Source: Tubiluchus corallicola (taxonomy: Eukaryota; Priapulida; Priapulimorpha; Priapulimorphida; Tubiluchidae). Taken from it: 64,000 nt of DNA. The stretch covers positions 346,501 through 410,500 of the forward strand of contig JAQGDQ010000177.1 of assembly GCA_030141605.1 (NCBI GenBank). Direction: 5' to 3'. The notes beneath the pieces are model-generated. The model worked only from the letters and a program-made list of their open reading frames with translations, was not told the DNA's origin and did no database searches. Below are positions 45,472-56,534 of this stretch, piece after piece (position 1 is the stretch's first letter; each line of letters opens with the position of its first letter). Position numbers and translations under genes: made by a program.

Positions 45472-46109
45472 AATCTTGTTCGTTGAGCCACATTAAAATT
45501 TAAGTATTAACTGTAAGTGACCTCCACCTCGCCGCCGCGTGATTTATCAATGTCTTCATCCGGACTCCATGTGGTTTTCCATGTTTAACTTCTAGATTTC
45601 ACGGTTGATGAGACAGAAGCCACGCTGCTGTCCCGACTGAGCCATGTTGCTATGCTGCTGCTGGTGCTGATGCTGCAATGCTGGAATCTTGTTGAAAATG
45701 TTGATTTATTATCATTAATTAGGTCGACTTGACATCAACAAGTTTTTGCCAACAGCTGGTTTGCTGTAGTACAGCTGTCACAGGGAGAAATTTCGCATTA
45801 TAGCAGCTTGAAAGAGATACAGTTATTTCTTGAATAGCTACTTTTACTTCTGAACATTATTACTTGATACAGTCAGCGGTTTGAACAGGAGTAAACCTTG
45901 CAAAATAATACATAAAGTTAAGTAAGTTCACGCGCACAACGTACTCGATCTGCTAATTACGACAAAAAAGTTATTTCAAAACTCCAGCTTTCCAAACTTT
46001 CACAAAAAAACCTCAAACACTTGCACTCCCAAGCATGCCGGCGAGCATTGCATATTAATCGTGGATCTAGTATCAACTCAAAGATTTCACCTCTTGAGTG
46101 TATTTAATT

Positions 46110-46300
46110 CACCGTGTGAAGGAGTGTTGCTGAGAAGCCACTGGCATAGCGGAGTCTAGTTTTTGCTGGATTAACTGCTGTGTTTACCTGTCTTAAGGGC
46201 AGATTTCTTTTATTTTAGAGTTCTGCCTGCCCAATATCTACAATAGATGTAATGGGCATATGATGATGATGATATTATGATGATGAAGGGGTGTTCTCCA
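46110..46300 (+). repeat. RTE-like LINE (family D) 3' end, copy 2
   Basis: GAAGCCACTGGCATAGCGGA, then AGAGTTCTGCCTGCCCAATA and CTACAATAGATGTAATGGGC run into ATGATGATG units. It is the same 3' end as at 46655-46830 and 9197-9372, without any ORF remnant upstream. Confidence 0.65.
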
Positions 46301-46339
46301 ATAAATGTTAAATAGGAAAGTTTTCAAGAGAAAATGGCC

Positions 46340-46830
46340 GTACGTAGTCAAAAATGAAGATTTATACACTAGAACAAAAGAAATTCCTTAGACAACTTCT
46401 AAGATCACCAAGTGGAACACCAGTAAGAATCGCCTTAAAGGAAGCCTTAAAACCTTGGAAAAACAACCTGATAAACCAAAAACAACTTGGATAGCTAAGA
46501 TAAATAAAGATGTTCAACAACTTCAACCAAATCTATCTTTATGAGTAGAAAAACATTGTACTGTTAGCTGCAGATAGGAGTGGGTAGAATGTTCTAAGAA
46601 ACGTTAATGCTTCAATATCTACAAAAGATGGAATGAAATCTTGAAGAAGGAGTGTTCACTCGGAAGTGGTGCTGACAAGCCACTAACATAGCAATGTCTA
46701 GTTTTGAGCTGGGTTACTGCTGTGCTTACCAGTCTTGAAGGCGGAGTTATTTTTTTTAGAATTCCGCCCGTCCAGTGTCTACAATTGAGGTAACGGTCAT
46801 CATAATGATGATGGTTGTACGCAAAAGCGA
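46340..46830 (+). pseudogene. RTE-like LINE (family D), C-terminus plus 3' UTR
   Basis: At 46395-46620 broken frames match the minus-strand relic at 34420-34730 (GTAAGAATCGCCTTAAAGGA, then GATGTTCAACAACTTCAACC). Stops and indels interrupt the coding part. The 3' UTR (46640-46800) ends in CATCATAATGATGATGG. Trinucleotide GAT-type tails are typical of RTE-clade elements, which is why RTE is favoured. Confidence 0.65.
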
Positions 46831-47049
46831 GTCGAATGAGTGACTGTGACTGGTGAATTTTATTCCAAACCTGACGTACGTACAAACAAACTATTCTACA
46901 AGATTTCTGCTTCTGAGAATGAGTTAAATGGACCTACAATTTTAAGGATTTTTTAATAGTTCTTGACTAGCAAGTGTCTTGTTGTACTTATTTGGATATA
47001 GAAGTTGCGCATGCGTTGTTAGCATCTTCCATACACAATGCACAAGCAG

Positions 47050-47673
47050 TTAAAAGAAGACAGGATGATTTTTTATATATTATCCCATTTTCAAGTCCGA
47101 TAAAAATTATACATTTTAACACGATTAATACAGCAAAAGCGTTTCTGATAATTAAATAATAGATTAAAACTTAATTAACGGCGGGAGAGCCCAACTGTTG
47201 ATGACATCATAAACTAACATAATTTTCAACAGCAAAAATATTCTACGAGCGGTGTGCACGTATTTGCGGAAGCGAAAGTTGAAGTACAGAGCTACTGTAA
47301 GATATCCAATGTTTTGTAATAAAATTAGGCAAGTTTTAAGATAAAAATTCAAATTTAAAATTTACCGCTGTGCGTGCGCATGAGCTGTTAAACGTGTGTA
47401 GTTCATCAGAAACTAACACAGCTGAACTGAGCGATAGTGTACCTGATTTTGTATAATGAGTTTCAGAAATGCAGGCGCTAGTGCCAGTCTAACTAGCGAA
47501 TGGTGAAATGCATGTAACAGCGAGGAACTAGTGGGGCGAATGCGAAATTGTATTTGTGTGATAATAATTATTTCACGTAAGTCATTTTTGAAAAAAGAGT
47601 GTGTTCCCTTTCAATATTTTAAAAAGTATACTGTTTTGACCTACAGTTTAAGATTGAGTCCAGTTTGCTTTAA
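47050..47673 (+). mobile_element. TTAA-bordered element, family A copy 2
   Basis: 624 bp from TTAAAAGAAGACAGGATG to GTTTGCTTTAA, both ends with TTAA. It is collinear with 16297-16925. No transposase frame. Confidence 0.75.
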
Positions 47674-48049
47674 CGAAGAAAAACAATTGGCTGTCTTAGT
47701 AATTCTAAAACATTAATGTTTAGTTAGGGCCATTTGAACATAGCTGAGAAGAAATTCGGGTAACTCATATATGCTATTTTGCTGCTCCAGGCAATATACA
47801 AAGCTGTGTAAATGGGCCCAATTTACAGGGACTAAAACTCCTATAATAATGTATTTCTATTCTTGCAATGTTCAAGTACTGGAAGGCTGGAAGAACGGAA
47901 CACAATTATTAATAAATTCAATTATTAAAAAGTGAATTTTTGCTTCTGGCACATACGTATTATAAAATATAGTGACTGCTACATCCGCAGCAATGATATC
48001 TGTTAAAAATATTGGAGTCACCGTGACTCATACAATTAGAAAAGAAAAA

Positions 48050-48430
48050 TCTTAAAAATTTAAAATATTCCTGTTACTTGGTAAAACGGTACTGCATAGC
48101 CATCCCAGTGTACACCACTGTTTCACCAAAAAACACGTTATTGATGTTATTGACAATATAAAGTGGTAATTTAAATTCTGCTTAGTTAGCGAAGAGTGTG
48201 CTACGAATGCTCTGATTATTTTTTGAAACTTTACACAATGTTATCTAAACTTGTTTCAAACGACTTATCCTCAAAATGGCTGCGCTTAACTGTTATTGCG
48301 GAAATTTAAATTTACAAATTTTAAACAGCGTTGCTGCTAACGCAATAAGATTGTATGCAAGTGATATAGAATTTCAAGACGAATTTTTTAACGTTTATTT
48401 GTAAAGAGTGTTTTCCTGTGCTTTGACGTT
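48050..48430 (+). mobile_element. Family C element copy 4, left end eroded
   Basis: It shares GTTACTTGGTAAAACGG, ACTTTACACAATGTTATC, AAAATGGCTGCGC and TTTTCCTGTGCTTTGA with copy 3 and the full copies. The left TTAA terminus is not found and the right one is mutated. Confidence 0.65.
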
Positions 48431-48849
48431 CCACTGTAGTTAGTGGAAGACGGACTACTTTTCCGCTCAGAGGAATATTCCTGCGCGCCCAATTGCTTAA
48501 TGTCGTTTGAAGGTTGCGCGTGAACCGCTGGGACATTGTGTTTGGTAAAATTCAATAAACACATTAAGAGTTGATAAGAGTAACAGCGAATGACTTACAG
48601 GGCATAGATTTTCAGATTTTCGAGTTTTAGCCTCAACAAACTTTGATAAGACGTTTAAACTACCCATGAATGACTTGAGGATTTAATTTGTTTGAATCCT
48701 TGATACTAAACTCGCGCCGTCTAGTGGCAGTTAATAGAATGCAATATTTTGTGCTTTTCGACTGCGTGAGGCTTGATCAAATTACCGTTTGCATTAAAAC
48801 AGAACGTGTATTTTATGATGGATTATGTAATTGGGCTACTTAGAATAAA

Positions 48850-49235
48850 GAAGATGATGGTGATGATGATTATGCTGATGAGATGATAATGATGATGATG
48901 ATGATGATGATAATGATGATGATGATGAGGAGGAGGTGGAGGAGGAGAAGGAAGAGGATGGTGACGATGATGATGAAGACTGCACAGGAAAAACAACATA
49001 AACGGCAACAATAACAACCGCCGCTGCCGCAGCAGCAACGACGACGACGACAATGACAACGACAATGAAAACAATCACAACAACAACAACTACAACAACA
49101 AGAACGCCGACGACGACAACCATAACTGCAGCAACAACAACGAAGACAACAGTGGCGGCAACGGCAATGACAACAGCAGCAGCAACAACAACAACAGTGA
49201 CAGTAACAGTAGCAGCGACGGCAGCAGCAACATTA
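48850..49235. repeat. Compound trinucleotide array (GAT, GGA, CAA/CGA, CAG)
   Basis: A GAT/GAGGAG block at 48850-48980 and an imperfect CAA/CGA/CAG block at 49010-49235. The 136- and 62-residue frames are Val/Ala/Ser or Thr repeats and not genes. Confidence 0.95.
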
Positions 49236-50622
49236 TTTTGAACCATTTAATAACATAGATTCGTTTCATCTTAACACCGTTTCACAGAAATACTACAGCG
49301 AGTATAAATGCCTTTGAGGAAAATAACAGCGAAACATTCATTTGTAATGATAGCTCAAATGCTTTTAAAGCTCAAAACCATTTTCAGAGAATCAGTAGGC
49401 ATTTAGAACTGTATAAAATTGTTCGTACATTCCCAAGTGTAGGTCAAACGACTGGCGAAGTGGTGCAAATGCTCTGATATGGAGAAAACTTTTCTAAAAT
49501 TCTTGTCTTGTTTTGCAATTACGAGAGCTTTTTGTCTTTTATATGACGAGTGAAACGTATAAATACTAGATTTATTACAAGCCACAAATCGCATTTGGTT
49601 TAGCGAATTTTTCCGCCAAAATAGTTTTACCAGCCGCCCAGCACCTTGAAATTTTTAACGTATAGATTGCGCTAGGTAGGAAAAGCACTAAAGAATTTTG
49701 TAAGTGTGCAAAATAAGTCATTTTCGTTCCACCTGATTGGGCAAAAATTCAACTAACTTTTTAAAATTGTTTGCAGCTCTTGAAATGTGTCAAACTGCTG
49801 GTCAATGTTCAAGAGTGACTGTTCTTGAATGCTCAATGCGCACATTGCGTGATCGATTTGGACGAACAGACTCGAATTTATGGCACACTTTTTTTCCAGA
49901 GAAATCGTCACAGTGCCGTATTATAGGAAATGTGATTGGTAAAAGTGGAAAACGAATTCTTAAACCAAACATAACAGCCAGCACCCACATAAGCAAAGAC
50001 GTGGCTTCTATTCACACACAAACATCTGCAACGTTTCGACACAGTTAAGGTACTGTTCACGCAACAATCCACCTAAATAAAAATACAGTGTAAAAATATA
50101 CAAAAATCAACATTGTAAGAAGCAAATAAGACAAATAGGGTGTGATACAAAGCCAAATGATAGAAAAATAAAGTTATGTTTTACTCCAACACAATTAATT
50201 CACTGACCAATGTCGGTGGGTGGAAATAGGAGAAACCTTTACAAATAAAATGGTGAACAACATTGTAAACGAGCAACTACAAGGACCAGTTCAAAATAAT
50301 TCAGAGAAGAGGTTCGCTCGTCACAATATTGATTTTATTATAGAAAAAACAAAACACAGTAGTCAACTAGCGTATTAAAAAGTCAGTTTTGAGGGTTTGC
50401 CTGTGAACTACTAAAAGTGGCGGTCCCAGATCAGCTGTCATTTGCCATTTAGCCACTTTTCGGTGGAGTTATAGAGACCAAATTTGTAAATGTTTATAAT
50501 AGACATAATAGATGCATGATGTGTTTATGATCGTAGATAGGTCAATTCATAATAAGTATTGAAACGTTCTTTATTTATACAATTTAGCACTCTGCGAATT
50601 TAGAGCGTATTCAATCTAGAAA
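49236..50622. other. Unannotated stretch with one unrecognised frame
   Basis: A 103-codon plus frame at 49737-50048 is not repeat-derived (mixed composition, no motif recognised, GIGK-like ...VIGKSGKR). No splice or promoter evidence supports it. The rest shows nothing. Confidence 0.3.
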
Positions 50623-50885
50623 GTTGTGGCAGGACCGACATCTACTCATTATCAAGCGAAATCCTTTAAGAAAAGACGCTTGTCTGGCAGAGAGGACTCA
50701 GCCACATTCGGATATGTATAAATCCTCCCTCAACGAGAAGAATACCTGCGAGCAATAACCCAGAAGAAACCGTCTGCAACGAGTATGTTAACATCAGCTA
50801 CCCATCCATTTATTAACCAAGCTCGGTGTTGCTTAACTACGATTGTTAAACATACTCAGTGACCACTCAGCTATTCGCATACCTG
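50623..50885 (-). mobile_element. 5S rRNA-derived SINE, copy 3 (best preserved)
   Basis: On minus, CGTAGTTAAGCAACACCGAG, then CTTGGTTAATAAATGGATGG, then GTAGC matches the box A to box C region of 5S rRNA. The body follows and ends with CTTAAAGGATTTCGCTTGAT and GTAGATGTCGGTCCTGCCAC. The arrangement is a 5S-type internal promoter at the 5' end and a non-coding body, as in SINE3-class elements. Confidence 0.75.
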
Positions 50886-52362
50886 TGTCATTATTTAAGC
50901 ATTTAAATTATCTGCATATGCCTTTATTATGATGAAATAAATAGTAATCAATTAATCAATCAATCTTTCTCGTGTACACCGAACCAGTCCGATCTGTTGA
51001 CAGTAACTTCAGTAATAATACTAGAGATAACACAGTAAGAAGAAGAAGAAAGGCAGGCATTCTAGGAAAGCCTTTGCCTAGAGATTCTTTTACAAAAGTC
51101 TGACGTTGTCTCCGGGTTAAGCAACGTGTCTTTAATTAAGCTGTCCACAAGAGAAGATTGTTCAAAGCTTTGCTCAACTTAATGAGGCTCATTCCTAGAT
51201 ACTTTAAAAGCAGTTTGTCTCTAAGCCTCTGATGCAGGAATAAATGTAACACCTTCAAACTTGCATTAGACTTACTGTGTGCTTTGAGTGGATGCTTGCG
51301 GCTCTATGGAGAGGGTTGAGGGGTTCGTCGTAGCATACAACTGAAAATGCTCGCTGAACTTATGGAGAGGGACTTTGATGTTACGAGGCTATAACTTGTT
51401 GTTGTCATTGGAGAAATCCCTCCAAAAAAGAGGCTTTTACAGTTATAAAATTGTGCAACACTTTTCATGGAGCTACTTTTGCTTGAATATTTGCTGCATT
51501 TGAAAATAAGTCTTTTGTACTTCATAGCTTTGCAAAAGCAGATCCGCTCTGGGTGCTAGATTGGCTCATGGATCCGCCAAGCTTGAGTGCATTCTGTCAG
51601 CTAAATCCCCATGCTGTCATTGGCATTTGAACCTCTGCTGAAGACAAACTTGTCATTATTTGCTGTCATATCGGAAGGTAACTGCTGTCAAATTCAAAAT
51701 GTCAGCTTCGGGGGACATTCGCTGAAATTGATTGAAAACCAAAGGTAAACTTATGCGGTTAAGCGAAAGGACAAGCCATGTTGAATTTATTTTATTCTTA
51801 TCACTTAGACTTAAGGGAAATATAACTAAGAAATTTGCAAAAATATCCATTAAATATAAAGTTAATTTATACTACTGCTGTATAGAAGTTTTCAAGTGCC
51901 ACCATTCACTTGAAAATGATGACGTAACTAAGTCGACTTTTCGCATCTTTTCCGTAAGAGCGCGCTGCTTAATTCAATTCGAACTTCTACGGTTTACTTG
52001 ATATTTATACAAAAATATCACAAAATTAGCTATCTAGTTATTTTGTAAAAACTTATTATACTTTTAGCGAAAATTGACAGTGACAATTTTGTTCAGTAAG
52101 TGAACAATATCATTGGTTAAATGGGAGTTCAAAATAAGAGCATCTAAGTGGGAATTGACAACGAATTTAAAGTGATTTTACTAGTTACACGAAGCACTAA
52201 TCACACTTTTATTACAAAATCCTTTTAACATTTTTCGCAAACAGTAAAATAAGCTTAACTTTCCAGACGACTCGGTATTTTATATCTATATCTAGATTTT
52301 GACAATTTTTCTACTAAGGCTATTGTCAACAAAACCAAAGTATCCATTCGCTCAAACTCTTT
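50886..52362. other. Unannotated stretch
   Basis: No gene or repeat was recognised. Frames at 51304-51525 and 51656-52001 lack motifs. Confidence 0.4.
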
Positions 52363-52640
52363 GTTAGACGTGCTGAGAAAAAAGCTTTTGGTGACTTTTT
52401 TTCGAATAGAGTTGTCCCTGTCTGGAATAGCTTATCCACACTAATAAGTGGATTTCCACTTGTAGCAACGCAGACCGCAAAACTTTATAAATGCTGTGGA
52501 CTTGATAAGATTTTTGTTTTTTGATAGGCGCTTATAAGCAGGTAATATAGCTTCTGAGTGTCTCTTCCATATCATCGGTTTGATGATTTTTTTTGCAAAC
52601 ATTTGTTCCTTAAATATTGTTTGTGTGTAGTGAAATAAAT
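52363..52640 (+). pseudogene. LINE C-terminal relic and tail
   Basis: One 53-codon frame reads VRRAEKKAFGDFFSNRVVPV then WNSLSTLISGFPL and ends in a stop at about 52524. FF--RVV-VWNSLP is a widespread LINE C-terminal block. The following AT-rich sequence to about 52640 ends in repeated AATTTAAT-like units. Confidence 0.6.
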
Positions 52641-52874
52641 TTAATAAAATTAAATTAAGTAAATTTGTTTTAAGAGGTTGACACTTTGTCACCGCTCTGA
52701 TATAGTTTACTGACAAAGAATGCCTGATCATCTGGTATGAATTAAAGCTTTTCTTGTGACAGTGTCAAGAGGTACTCTTTGAAGACGCTAATGTTGAATT
52801 TGTATCCATTATCACCGTTACAGAAACCGTTGGTGTGTTCCATGTTTTCCTTCCATGTTAGCTATAAGATGATG

Positions 52875-52936
52875 TGTGTGACGTCACAATATTACATGTG
52901 TGTGACGTCACAATATTGCATGTGTGTGACGTGTTT
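52875..52936. promoter_or_regulatory. Tandem 24-bp units each carrying a CRE
   Basis: TGTGTGACGTCACAATATTA-CATG repeated with period 24: perfect TGACGTCA palindromes at 52879-52886 and 52903-52910, and a half-site TGACGTGT at 52927. The CRE is the binding site of CREB/ATF bZIP factors. No gene start was recognised nearby, so function is unproven. Confidence 0.55.
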
Positions 52937-53514
52937 GTCATAGATAATCTATGCTGATGACGCGGCCATGGTGACACAGTTCAAGTAATGCTAATCAACG
53001 TCGAGAGATCACCTTATAAATTCTCATTGCGTGAATGTGGATGAAAGCTTCTTCGTCAGATTTCCAATCAGTTCGTTGGTCTTCAATACGTCTCGAGGTT
53101 TAGCATGTCACATATATTGCCAGTCTGTAGTTTGCTTTATGTTAAAAATGGCTCCCTCGCCAAGGCCACCTGCTCTAAACGCAGACTAATCATATAAAAT
53201 CTGTCAGCAGTTAATTATTCACACAGATTCAAGATTTCTCTCATTGCTGTGAAACGTCTGTGAAGATTGTTAAAGACATCTAATAGTGAAAAATACTAGC
53301 TATAGCATCAATGTTCACGTACGAAAAAAATTACAGTTGCTGGACTGCAAAAAGTAGTCGTAACATGTTCACGCAATATTTTCGTAAAACAATGCATCTG
53401 AACTTACTATAGTATAGATGGAAAATTCTGTTTGAACTTTGTGAAATACATTTATTTATATTCAGGTTTACAATTACTCGGACTTCTATAAATTTTTCTT
53501 TCCATACTGCACCG

Positions 53515-53566
53515 GTCACTTGGTCCTGAGATTGACCAAAAAAATATCGTCGAAACGTTTGGATCA
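53515..53566 (+). other. Hammerhead-like block
   Basis: GGTCCTGAGATTGACC, an A run, then TATCGTCGAAACGTTTGG. The GTCGAAACGTTTGG end matches the minus-strand block at 23822-23870 (GTCGGGACGTTTGG). The CTGATGA part is mutated to CTGAGAT. It is a diverged copy of one repeat. Confidence 0.3.
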
Positions 53567-53758
53567 TTGCAATAGAATGCCTGTAATTACATGAGCGCTT
53601 ATTATAGCTTTTAGCACTTCAACATTGATGGAGTAATGCAATTATCAAGCAATCGACCAGATCAAAAGTGGCTGTAACTCCTCTGCTTTTTGGTTATAGT
53701 ATTGAGCTGAACAGGGAACAGTGCAGTTCTATTCATAGGCACCAGGCCAGCCAACCTA

Positions 53759-53810
53759 CAGGTAATGTTATGACCTCCACTTTAAACTAGGAAGCCCATA
53801 ACATTACCTG
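53759..53810. repeat. 14-bp perfect inverted repeat (hairpin)
   Basis: CAGGTAATGTTATG at 53759-53772 and its exact complement at 53797-53810, with a 24-nt loop. The flanks CCAACC and GGTTG extend the pairing imperfectly. Confidence 0.8.
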
Positions 53811-54137
53811 CGATTGGTTGAGCAGTGGTTTCCTGTGGAAAGAACGAACACATGACATCGTTAATTGTCTTCTGGTTGTCGTGGAATGCACTTCTCCGGT
53901 CTGCCTGCCGAGTGTCGTGGTTCCGTAAGGTTTGAAGCATTGTCATCGGGTTTTGTTTTTTTCGACTGTGTTGTTCTTCTCAGCCGTCCCTTGTGAATTC
54001 TAAGTTTTGGTTTTGTTGTTTCTTTTTTTTAAATTTCTGGAGTGTCCGTTATGCAGCGCTTACCCGCATCACCGATGGCGGGCCGTAAGGCTATCTACCG
54101 GGTCGAACCCCGGAACAGTATAAACTCTTACTGTTGC

Positions 54138-54255
54138 TTAAAGCCAAAGCTAAGTCTTCTGGGAAATTGAGCTTATTTTAAAATGTGAGAAAAATGTTAG
54201 AAAGTTTCAGCAACAAAGTTGTGATAAGTACTTCGTGTAATTAGTAATATCAATT
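54138..54255 (+). repeat. TTAA-bordered dispersed repeat, family E copy 2
   Basis: It begins TTAAAGCCAAAGC and matches 26756-26880 through CTTCTGGGAA, GAAAAATGTTAGAA and CGTGTAATTAGTAA. Confidence 0.5.
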
Positions 54256-56534
54256 TTAATTTCGTTTACTTCAAGCTACAAGCTAAAACAGAACTGTGTA
54301 AGTTAAGTAAACCACCCAGCACCTTCTTGTATAGTCGAACCCACGCAGATTTCAGATGCCAATCTGTAAAAAATATTGTGTAGTTCTTACGGATTTTGAG
54401 ATATAATTCTGTGATTTAAAGCTATGTAAGCCCTTTACAATTTTGCAGTTTGACTTGGCGACCAATTTTTACATAAAGACGGTTAAACATTAAGATTTAG
54501 TCAACTAAAATGACGTAACTTCAGAATGAACTGCAGAAGCTTTGTTGGGCATGCCTTCTTGTTGTCCACCAGCTTACGTCATTTTTTTTCATAATATGTC
54601 TGCAGGGAGGTTCGTTTGGCGGGGGATACGAATTAAATTTCGTTTTACATTTTTAAGCAAGGCATTTTATGCGCGTATATCTGTGGTAATTTCAACATTT
54701 TTAAGTGTACATTAAAATACAATGAATGTAATTCGAGCAATGATTACACTACATTATAACATGTAGTGCCTTAATAGCAGCCTGGATCTTTACTCTGCCA
54801 GTTCTTCCAGAATCTTCTATTAACTTATACTAACTTGGGTTAGAAGTGTAGCGTTAGTTGTTTGAATAAATGACCTTAAGTTAGCTTAATTTTTATTTGT
54901 CCGTAATTTTAGAGCATTAGAATCGATTTTTGTAATTAAAAACTGTTATTAAACAAATTGCGAAAGTCTCATAATTGTGTAAATATGTGCATTGTCCGTA
55001 CGAGTTTTGATATAATTTTTTCTTTTACTGCTGCAATCTATGTTGCCAATTTTAATGTGGGAACTGTACCTTATAGAAAATAAATTTAATTATAAATAAA
55101 TAAATGAACAGATAAATAAATAAGACACCTCGTGTCCATTTATGTAACACACACGGCATGAATTCTAAGAAAGTAAAAATCAATAATTCGATTACAGGTA
55201 TTGTAGAAACAGTAACCGCTATTTGATTTTTCTCACACCTCGCTGTGCGTTTATGCTGCGCAAGCAACATCTATGGTCTTTCAGGGAATTGTACAAATAA
55301 TAAAGGTAAACAGTATGGCCAGGTCATAGATGTTGATTAAGTATTGCCCGGTAGTTGCTTTTGTAAATAAATAATGGTAGGGATAATGCAATAATTCTAC
55401 GAAGTGTCGTACAGGTGGAGTCTTGCTACATTCAGGTTTCCGTATTTGTTCTGGCATGAATAGCGTTCAAAGGAAGCAGGAAAGGCGCGCGCGTGCGTAC
55501 GTGAGTAGTGCATGTGTGGACGTGTGTTGTTGATGACATTTCGTGTCATTTGAGGTCAAGTAACATAGTTTAGCATACTTTTATTCGCCGCTAACCGCAA
55601 TTTCATACCACATTTTCGGAAGCAATTTTTCAAATGGAGTATAGTTTTCAAGCGGTACGGCATCCTTTACTTAGTAATAAATGAATTGTCACTTCTGTTT
55701 GCAATGTTTGGTTTATAGTAAAGCTTCGTCCACTCTAGTCAATTGTATGTTAAGTTGCATAGTGTACGTTACATGAATTCTGTTTTTACAACATTTGTGA
55801 TACGCCAGGAAATGGCTGTTTATGCGCTTCACCTCGTTAGTTTCAAAAGTTAACACAATTACTAAAACGCCACGTGCGAAATTTACTGAATCAATTCCGA
55901 TGTCTCCCCCCCCCCGTAGTCTGTAATAAAAATCTTTGTTTTATGTGAATGTTTATGTGAATATTTTTGAGATTTGCAAAAAAAAACTACCAAGCGTGGG
56001 GTCAGAAAAGAGGCCTTCCGCAGGAATGTCTAGAGCGTAAAACGCATTGCCTTATCCACTGTGTTATAAACATCCAGGCAGTATGATTTTATCTAAAAAT
56101 TAGACTCATTATATAGCGTTTTATTAAATTTTCTATTTAATTTTGTGCTTCCTAATGTAGCTGACACGCCAAGAAGCAAAAAGCTGCGCAGCATTGCAAA
56201 ATATTAACATTCAGGGCTGGATTACCATATAGGCTCGTATAGGCTGCAACCTACGGTCCCTCAAGTTTGTAGGCCCACAATTTGCATTGGTGAATAATTC
56301 ATATAACTTAAAATAAAGTTTTAACCTCAAAAAAGAAGGCCAGGAAGTCTGAAAATCCAAATTTAATGTGGTTCCTCATTTGAGATAAAGGATCCTTATT
56401 TGAGGCCTTTTCTTTGAGACAAAGGGTCCTTTTTTGAGGCTCACTGTATTTAATTTGCTTAAAATTACAAACTAGAATTTGTTTTTTAAATTGAGAAGAG
56501 AGAAAGTTAAACAGAGTGAAATTATCTGAAACTG
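54256..56534. other. Unannotated stretch
   Basis: No gene was recognised. A run of nine C at about 55906 and a short ATAAATAAATAA stretch at about 55100 are the only low-complexity features. The frame at 55052-55270 is unrecognised. Confidence 0.4.

Noticed and set aside
49737-50048. 103-codon frame as a gene
   Set aside because: The composition is mixed and not repeat-like, but no domain, splice site or promoter supports it. It was only noted in the stretch entry.
54060-54125. GC-rich block with GGGTCGAACCCCGG resembling a T arm
   Set aside because: The loop is one base short and no cloverleaf could be drawn. It was left as unexplained.
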